Shown here piece by piece: positions 57,425-64,000 of a DNA stretch of 64,000 nucleotides; the first letter of the stretch is position 1; every line of letters starts with the position of its first letter. Made by a program: the position numbers and the translations under genes. Source of the DNA: Adiantum capillus-veneris (Eukaryota; Streptophyta; Polypodiopsida; Polypodiales; Pteridaceae); NCBI GenBank assembly GCA_014529385.2, contig CM043949.1, positions 148,593,850 to 148,657,849 of the forward strand, in the 5' to 3' direction. A model generated the notes under the pieces. That model saw only the letters and a list, made by a program, of their open reading frames with translations, had not been told where the DNA came from and searched no databases.

Positions 57425-60333
57425 TAAAGAAATTTCAAGATGTTTTTCATAATGATTTGCCGCCAGTATTACCGCCGACACAATTGGTGCAACATGGCAT
57501 CGATGTGGTTGCAGGTTGTAAACCTATCAGTAAACCGCCCTACCGTATGAGCTACTCTGAAGCTGCCGAGGTGGAACGTTAGCTTGCTGACTACCTTAGC
57601 ACAGGGTTTATACAACCCAGTTCTTCACCATGGGCTTCTCCTATCCTATTAGTGAAGAAAAAAGATGGCAGTATGCGCATGTGCTAGACTATCCTGGCTT
57701 AAATACGGTTATGGTTAAGAACAAGTACCCATTGCCACGAGTGGATGAGTTGTTCGATAAACTCACTCATGCTCACATTTTTACGAAAATAGACTTGCAT
57801 TCAGGTTATCACGAAGTCCGTATTCGACTTGCTGATATACCCAAAACTGCATTCCAAACAAGGTTTGGACTCTACGAGTTTTTGGTGGTGCCCTTCGGGT
57901 TAACCAATGTGCCCGTAACATTCATGACACTTATGGATAGTGTCTTGAAGCCGTACTTGGACAAATTTGTCATTGTTTTTCTCGATGACATTCTAGTCTA
58001 CAGTGCTTCTGAAGAAGAACACTTACGACATATGAGGCAGGTGTTCGAGTTGTTACGAACAAATAAATTATATGCCAAGGAATCTAAGTGTGACTTTCTG
58101 AAAGAAGAAACTCACTATCTAGGACATGTTATTTCAGCTTATGGGCTATATATGGATCAATCCAAAGTGGATACAATCCGCAAATGGCCTTCTCCTAAAA
58201 ATCTGGAAGAGTTACATATTTTTTTAGGATTTTTAGGTTTTTACCGAAGGTACATTAAAAACTATGCTAATATTGTTGTTCCTAGGACGGATCAACTGAA
58301 AGAAAAAGGAAAATATTTTTAGTGGGGACCCGCTCAACATCACAGTTTCAGTACGCTCAAGGATGCATTAGCTACAGCTCCCATACTAGCTATTGTAGAT
58401 CCTTTGAAACCATTCGTTTTGGAAACGGATGCCAGTGACCGTGCTATTACAGCAGTCCTGTTACAAGACGGACGTCCAATTGCATTTGAAAGCAAGAAGC
58501 TTGATGCGGCTCAGCAAAACTACTCTGCTTATGAGTGCGAAATCTATGTAATAGTGTCTGCCTTAAAAACATGGCGGCATTATCTGTATGGTGCTCAGTT
58601 TGAGATTGTTTTTGACCATCAAATCATCAAATGCTTTACACAAAAAATGAATTTGAAGGGTCAGAAATCCAAGTGGGTCGAGATTCTTCAGGAATATGAC
58701 GCCAAGCTCAGGTATCGTAAAGGTCGATACAATGTGGTGGCTGACGCTCTAAGTTATATGCTGGAGATCAATTCTCTCTTGTTCAAGGAACTTCGTAGTG
58801 AATTTTTGGATTCTCTCAAAGGCAAATATAAGCATGACGAAGCATATTCCAAAGTGTGGAGCCATGTACAAATAAGGGATCCTTCTCACTCCAATGATGG
58901 TAGTGTAATGTTAACCTCCACACCTAGTTCTCCTCTGTCGAGTGATGAACTACAACGATGGAAGCATTTCACCATCGACAATAGGTACCTACTCCATAAG
59001 GGGAGAGTTTGTGTACCGACGGACTCAGACATTCGGCACAAAATTCTTTATGAATCTCATGATAGTCCAAGTGCAGGGCACCCAGGTATTAGAAAAACTT
59101 ATGCTCTCATACGACGGTAATTTTACTGGCCAGGTATACATCGCTTTGTTAAAGCTTATGTCTTGCATTGCCACAAATTTCAAGTTAACAAAGCAGAGCG
59201 CCTGAAAGCAGGAGGACTCTTATCTCCTTTGGAGATTCCCAATGGAAAATGGGAAAGTATCTCCATGGATTTTATTGTGGGTTTACCAACCATTGTATGA
59301 GGTCATGACTTGGTATGGGTAATCGTAGACAGGTTGACTAAACTATTTAAGTTTATTCCAACCAAATCAACGTTTAAGACACTAAAACTAACCAAGTTAT
59401 TTGTGGACAATCTATACAAGTTGTATGGTTTTCCAAGTAACATTGTCAATGATCATGATCCCAAGTTTAACAATCACTTTTGGAGGACTGTATTTCAATG
59501 ATTGGGTACACAACTAAACCTCAGTACATCCGATCATCCACAAACAGATGGTCAGATAGAATGAGTTAACCAAGTGCTAGAGGATATGCTAAGAGCATAC
59601 ATCATCAAAAAACAATCCTACTGGGAAGAATACTTACCTATTCTGGAGTTTGCCTATAACAGTGCTAAGCATGTCACAACTGGATTTAGTTCTTTCATGC
59701 TCATGTATGGGTTTCAACCTAGGTCACCTATTACGGTGGGGGTTGGCAACCAAAAATCTCCAACAGATTAAGGATTTTCTCCAAGACCACATGCATATGT
59801 TGAAACTCGCTCATCAAAATGTTCGGCAAGCGCAGGATCGGTATAAGAAGTATGTTGATGAGAAACGTCGGCAAGTTACCTTTGACGAAGGGGAGGAAGT
59901 ATTTTTACGTGTGCCAGAACATTCAAAAATTCTGGAAACTGGGCCAACACCTAAATTATCTCCCTGATATTTGGGCCTTTCAAAATTCTCAACCGAGTAG
60001 GTGATTGTGCCTACAAATTGCTGCTACCTACACATTCTCGTATTCATCCGGTGTTTCATGTAAGCCATTTACGCAAGCGATTACATGGGGACAACAATGT
60101 CATTGACCAACAGATTTTGGTTGATTTCATTGAACCTCCTACCTCACCGCATGAACCTGAACATGTTCTCGATTATCATGAGTTACGTACACATTATCAT
60201 GTACGTCAACAAGCCTTAATCAAGTGGAAAGATCGACCTGAGCAAGGCACCACTTGGGGAAACATTAGTGTTCTTAAGAAGAACTTTTCCACTTTTGTTT
60301 TCGAGGACAAAAACTCTTCTTTAAAGGGGGAGT
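57421..60333 (+). pseudogene. Gypsy RT, RNase H, integrase and chromodomain, broken
   Basis: RT begins LLKKFQDVFHNDLP, reaches [14 protein letters not shown], shifts frame near 57683 and carries the active-site FLDD at 57978-57989. RNase H starts FVLETDASDRAITAVLL. Integrase shows GHPGIRKTYALIRR, SMDFIVGLP (first Asp), NIVNDHDPKFNNHFW (second Asp) and VLEDMLRAY (Glu). After a shift near 59745 come the RYKKYVDEKRR region, HPVFHVSHLRKRL and a chromodomain (QALIKWKDRPEQGTTW). In-frame stops lie at 57580, 58320, 59118, 59298, 59499 and 59562. Intact relatives copy element RNA to DNA and integrate it, with the chromodomain guiding target choice. Confidence 0.93.
60321..60332 (+). other. Polypurine tract of the Gypsy element
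   Basis: AAAGGGGGAG lies just before the 3' LTR start TGTCAGG at 60335, overlapping the last codons of the polyprotein. Confidence 0.8.
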
Positions 60334-60334
60334 A

Positions 60335-60488
60335 ATGTCAGGACAACGGCAAGGCCGGACTAGACAAGGGCAACGCCGGGCTAGTTGGTGTGGAAAGGGA
60401 GTCCAATTAGGGCAAAGGGCTAGGAGCCAAGCTATATAGTGGGTGGTTGGGAGGTGGACTCCTAGTTTCTAGTTCCCCTTATCTAACA
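60335..60488 (+). repeat. 3' LTR of the Gypsy element (154 bp)
   Basis: TGTCAGG...TCTAACA, about 90% like the 5' LTR by eye. Confidence 0.9.
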
Positions 60489-60609
60489 GTACCATCCTCC
60501 TTATCTAAAGTAGAATTTGGGAGATGTCATGGATGATAGAGAGTCATCCGCTTATGACATCACCTGCATCATTGCTATTGTCATCGCTTGTGTCATCACC
60601 TCCATCATT

Positions 60610-60790
60610 GCTTGCATCGTCAATAGAAGAATCTAGAAGGATCCAAAAGATTCTAGAAGGTTCTAAAAGTATCAAGGAGATTCTAGAAGTTTCTAGAAGC
60701 TTGGAGAATATGTCAAAAGAATCTAGAAGTTTTTGGAAAGCTCTAAAAAGTTGAAGAAGCATCAGAAGGTTCTAAAGGAGCTAGAAGGAC
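60610..60790 (+). promoter_or_regulatory. Heat-shock-element cluster (TTCTAGAAG repeats)
   Basis: Repeated TTCTAGAAG blocks. The best part, 60681-60708, alternates TTC and GAA every two bases: TTCTAGAAGTTTCTAGAA and then GC-TTG-GA-GAA. Four to six correctly phased half-sites are more than the three usually needed to bind a heat-shock factor trimer. More single sites lie at 60630-60660 and 60715-60790. The segment ends in a TATA box at 60861 and looks like the U3 of an LTR or a promoter. Confidence 0.6.
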
Positions 60791-60860
60791 CAAGAAGGTT
60801 CAAGAAGATTGTAAAGTCCTCAGGAAGAACCTAGAACGATGTAACCTCCTCAAGCACTAG

Positions 60861-60870
60861 TATAAATAGG
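60861..60870 (+). promoter_or_regulatory. TATA box downstream of the heat-shock-element cluster
   Basis: TATAAATAGG, a near-ideal plant TATA box about 155 bp after the strongest heat-shock-element cluster. The expected start site falls at or just inside the end of CACTA 3 (60895). Confidence 0.6.
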
Positions 60871-61344
60871 GTCTTGGGCCACAATCCCCTTAGTCACTAC
60901 AACAAAAACAGGTGCCTTCGATGCAGATTTCGACGCGAGCCGTCGAAAGCTGGTTGAAATCTTAGTCCCTAGCTATCAAACCGTTGAAATACGTGTTGAT
61001 ATCTACGTCGAATGAACCTATTTTTGACGCATATTTTGAAGCCTGTATCGATGCGTATATCGACAACCATATTAAAAAAAAAAATCTTAGGCAGAGGACA
61101 GCAGCCTGGCCTGTACCCAGTGAAAAGATGGACATAGCCACAGCCAGACTACCTGCCCTTTGTCCATGAAAGCGAGTGGCACCAAAATCAACCGTGCTCC
61201 CGCAGAAATTTTGGTAGATTTCCCTTCCTTTTAACATAAAATTTTCAATAAAAACCATATGTATACTCCTACATGATATCCATGTAGGATCTCACATGAG
61301 ATTTAAGGCACAACTTGATGGAAGAAATAAAACGAACTTTGTGC

Positions 61345-61475
61345 AAAACCATAACCATAACCATATTGATCAAAACAATAACCATAACCATAAAGTTAAA
61401 CATAACCATAAACAAAACAATAACCATAACCATAACGTCCATAAACAATAAACAATAACCATAACCGTGTCTATA
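61345..61475. repeat. Degenerate AACCATA repeat in CACTA 3
   Basis: ATAACCATAACC-type units, the counterpart of 45336-45575. Confidence 0.85.
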
Positions 61476-61886
61476 CAAGAAAGAAACACAGAGATGTATC
61501 TGTGTCTCACAAAACATATATAGAAATCCACTGATGACTCGCGCGTCACAACCTGCACATAAAGGGACAAGTCACAAAATTAGTATGATATTACTTCACA
61601 TATACTTAATTAATTAAGTCAACTCCCACATATTATTTGTCTTGATCAAAAGTCTCACCTCAATCGATCTGCGAGACTCTAAGGCCTCCCAGTCTACAGG
61701 CTCTTCTACGGCAGCAAGATCATTCAATACTTCATAAATGCCTCTCCGATATCCATCTGTCTCCTCCTGGTGTGTCGGGGCTCGATGCACTGGAAGATTC
61801 TGCGTTTATACAAAAACCAAAGTAATTAAGAATACATGATTCATCACTCTTGAAAAAAACGCCATAGCTAGGATTGGATTGAAAAC

Positions 61887-62603
61887 TCACAAACTCATAG
61901 CAAAAGGTGTCAAAGCGTCCGTTGCCAAGATGAGATGCGTCCTTGGTCGTCCTACGTAACTCCGCGGTGAGACGCTGCTATCTGAACCTCGTGTCCGTTG
62001 TCTGCTCATCCTCCCTGATCTGCTGCCAGGACTCGTGTGAGATGCTCGAAGACTTTGGCAAGCCCTACTTGAAAGCCCAACGAGCTGCATCTCGACGATG
62101 TTTCACGGTGTCCCGTGCAACATTCGTGATCCACCTCCTCGGAAGCTCCTCTGAACCCAGAGCAGGCTGATACTCTCTTAGGACTCGTGTGAGATTCTCG
62201 AAGACTTTAGCACGTTGAGAGGTGTGCCTGGGTAGAACAGGGGTCGTGAGCGAGGAGGGGTCGAAGCATCTGTGGACCCTCCTCCATAACAACCACCACC
62301 TCCAACTGACGATCACCGAGATGGGTGAGTGCGCTTGTGATTCGGAGATGCTGACGTACCCGCCTCTGCCGTACCCCTAAGTGTCAAAGCGGCCATGATG
62401 GGAGACCTCGTAGGCATTGTACCCACAGGCGTCTCCCCCATAGGCTTCGGACCCTCGGGTGTGAAGCCCGGAGGCATGGTACCCGTACCTCTATCTATCC
62501 AATACTGAGAAGCATCTGCCATCTGGGTGGGCATCATCCGTGCGATGAATCCCATAAATGCATCCGCACTCATAGAAGCGGGATCTGACGACTGTTCTAC
62601 CAT
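61887..62603 (-). pseudogene. CACTA 3 second gene, Transposase_24-like, decayed
   Basis: Starts MVEQSSDPASMSADAFMGF at 62603 and continues with GTGTMPPGFTPEGP. After frame changes, ENLTRVLREYQPALGSEELP and DTVKHRRDAARWAF appear at 62210-62070, then SHLGNGRFDTF-like sequence at about 61925. It aligns with 46895-45983 of CACTA 2. It looks shorter in the middle: the segment with VRPDGYIDMDR is not seen. Confidence 0.65.
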
Positions 62604-62844
62604 ACTAAAGTCCTGTACAAAGAAAGTAAAAGAAAGCGTCAGAACACCTTTGTTTAAATTAAGAAAGAGCTTAATTTTAAATCAACGTCTTCACAAAAAC
62701 ACTTATAGGCCTCCACTAGTGAGGCTTCATCGATAAGATCTGGCACTGTATCATCATCTATCTCTAACTGCAGACATTACTCTACCCCAACTCGTTCTGG
62801 CGGATTGTCTTTATCCATTGCATTTTCATCTACAAGTGTCATAT

Positions 62845-64000
62845 CTACCTCGTCTGCGTCATCCTCATATATCTATCAGCTTCCTCTGCCATACCTTCGT
62901 CCATCTCATATAATGTCACAGTAGTATCTGTGTCGTCTGGAAAAATTTCCTCCAAGAGCTCTTGCCGTTCAAATACTTGTTTATTTCTTGGAGAAACCTG
63001 AACTACAAACCACCATTGTCGCTCTCGAGGGTCCGGTACAAAGACCACTTGCTCGCAATGTTCGAGGAGAGAAAACGTGTCGCTCGCATCTGTCCAAACC
63101 TTTGTAGAATCTATCTGCACAAGCTTGTTTCCATCTCTGCGTACTGTTGCATTGCGACCAAAAGTAATCACCTTGAACCACTTCACATCCAACAAAAACA
63201 TCTCAAACCATCTGAAGCTGACTTTCAAGATATCTGACACCAGACCACAGTAATTCAGGTTGTTAGTGCTCTCATTCATGTTTGTGGCACTGGCCCTGCT
63301 CTTTTGCATGAAACTAACCATTACCCCACTGTCAAACGTTTTTCTTCTGCTATCAATTTGTTGTGTTTTGAAATACTTTCCATGCGACCATAGTGCCATG
63401 TATGTATGATACCTCCAGTCACATCCAATAGCCAACTCTTCCTCTTCTGGAGATATGGGTTCTCCGATCTGTCGAGTTGCTCTCACTGTCTTGTCGAACC
63501 ATGCCATTGTAGGGAATTCAGGTAGAGGAGGGAGACAATCTGGCAAGGGAAGCCTCTAGTCATTTGGCTTTGCCTGAAATCGTGTCGCTCCTTATTGCGT
63601 CTCTCTTTCTCTACTTTGTACCTTTCAAGCCATTTTTGCATCGGCTCTAAATTTAGTATACAGAACTTCATGATCTTTTCTCGCATGGCGTCGTTCATTT
63701 TCTTCGGCACCCTTGCCCCTACGGCTCCTCTCCCACCAATCTTTCATCCTCCTCATCACTCCATAGTCGAGGCATTTCTGGGTCAGAAACGGATAGAAAT
63801 TTGGTCGTCAAGACAAGAGACTCTTGCACCATCCATCCTTCTGCCATGCTCCCCTTTGGATGTGCCTTTTGGCAAACAAAACCCTTAAGTGTTTTCATGA
63901 ACCGCTCTAGAAAGAACATCCAACGTCTATGGACTGTACCTGCCACACTGCAACCTCATCTACTACATGGACGAGCAACTGCATTTGGATAGTTAGGCAG
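62845..64000 (-). pseudogene. CACTA 3 transposase, 3' part (DUF4218 and DUF4216)
   Basis: From the right edge: VVDEVAV, frame change, then AGTVHRRWMFFLERFMKTLKG and GSMAEGWMVQESLVL (DUF4218; CACTA 1 has GTVHSRWMFFLERFMKTLKG). Next come KIMKFCILNLEPMQKWLERY, a frame change near 63540 and LPPLPEFPTMAWFDKTVRA. DUF4216 follows (NYCGLVSDILKVSFRWFEMF, then VFVPDPRERQWWFVVQVSP) and the end EMDEGMAEEADRYMR. No intron is seen before WWFVV, where CACTA 1 has one. The 5' part lies beyond 64000. Frameshifts near 63540, 63715 and 63955 make it a probable pseudogene. Confidence 0.8.

Larger units (their letters stand above)
54563..60488 (+). mobile_element. Gypsy (chromovirus) LTR retrotransposon, decayed
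   Basis: Short LTRs TGTCAGGACAA...TCTAACA occur at 54563-54720 and 60335-60488. A PBS, gag with zinc knuckle, protease, RT, RNase H, integrase, chromodomain and PPT follow in canonical Ty3/Gypsy order. The LTRs differ at roughly one base in ten, so the copy is old. The flanking five bases (GTTTC and GTACC) are not a clean TSD. At least eight in-frame stops, several frameshifts and a 140-bp internal duplication make it defective. LTRs this short recall the Reina group of chromoviruses (inference). Confidence 0.93.
60895..64000 (-). mobile_element. CACTA transposon, element 3, cut by the window edge
   Basis: The left end is CACTACAACAAAAACAGG at 60895, with AGT just outside. Subterminal TCGACGCGTATA-like motifs follow (60920-61070). 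The arm at 61080-61290 matches that of CACTA 2 (45080-45360). Genes are on the minus strand: second gene (61887-62603) and transposase (62845 to the edge). Same family as CACTA 2 but with a more complete transposase gene. Confidence 0.88.

Noticed and set aside
54558-60493. Target-site duplication of the Gypsy element (GTTTC/GTACC)
   Set aside because: Only three of five bases agree. It may be decayed, but I cannot claim it.

Overview
This window is a stretch of a large, repeat-dominated plant nuclear genome. Almost everything recognisable is a transposable element, an element fragment or a microsatellite. Intron-containing plant En/Spm (CACTA) transposase genes, Copia and Gypsy chromovirus polyproteins with initiator-Met or Asp-type primer binding sites, and a decayed PLS-class PPR gene all point to a land plant. 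The wording of the PPR remnant (repeats of the type DMYAKCGALQKA...KVLEEL, positions 42014-43620) and the abundant (CT)n/(GA)n arrays resemble leptosporangiate fern sequences that I remember. 'Fern' is therefore an inference and has not been tested. I find no intact host gene.

Layout. 1-2033: 5' end of a minus-strand Copia element (gag and protease pseudogene, PBS, 705-bp LTR). 2041-9330: a 14-unit hairpin minisatellite, a broken DUF7869-type transposase gene, a long field of degenerate TACTGG repeats, and a diverged direct repeat that carries a possible first exon. 9335-10501: a repeat unit bounded by mirror-image compound microsatellites; a second copy lies at 31860-32918. 10675-21443: a complete, young LTR retrotransposon (TSD TGGAC, LTRs about 1% different) that encodes a very large gag and a protease but no reverse transcriptase. 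It is inserted inside a LINE ORF1-like remnant that continues at 21444-21669. 21765-22552: a MITE with 8-bp TSDs. 22660-23265: a second LINE ORF1-like remnant.

24062-31859: a full-length CACTA element (TSD TAT) with a frameshifted tnp2-type transposase gene and an apparently intact second gene. 31860-39345: the second microsatellite-bounded unit, gag debris, and a Gypsy integrase-chromodomain pseudogene split by a 909-bp solo LTR (TSD TTAAA). 41713-43620: a Gypsy 3' end inserted in a PPR gene, then tandemly duplicated. 44068-44673: an unidentified GC-rich ORF with one stop. 44902-50208: a second CACTA element (TSD TCT) in which most of the transposase gene is replaced by a 173-bp tandem array. 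50282-51713: a MITE whose 5' half and flank have been duplicated. 54563-60488: a decayed Gypsy chromovirus with LTRs of about 155 bp. 60610-60894: a promoter-like segment with a dense heat-shock-element cluster and a TATA box. 60895-64000: a third CACTA element, related to the second, running off the window.

The three CACTA elements share the same two-gene plan: a tnp2/DUF4218/DUF4216 transposase followed by a smaller Transposase_24-like gene. Their ends carry GCGTCGCTATA-type or CGACGCATATA-type subterminal repeats, presumably transposase-binding arrays. The second and third belong to one family and the first to another. Insertions can be partly ordered: LINE remnant before the gag-pro retrotransposon; Gypsy integrase before the solo LTR; PPR gene before the Gypsy insertion before the tandem duplication; microsatellite unit before the first CACTA element.
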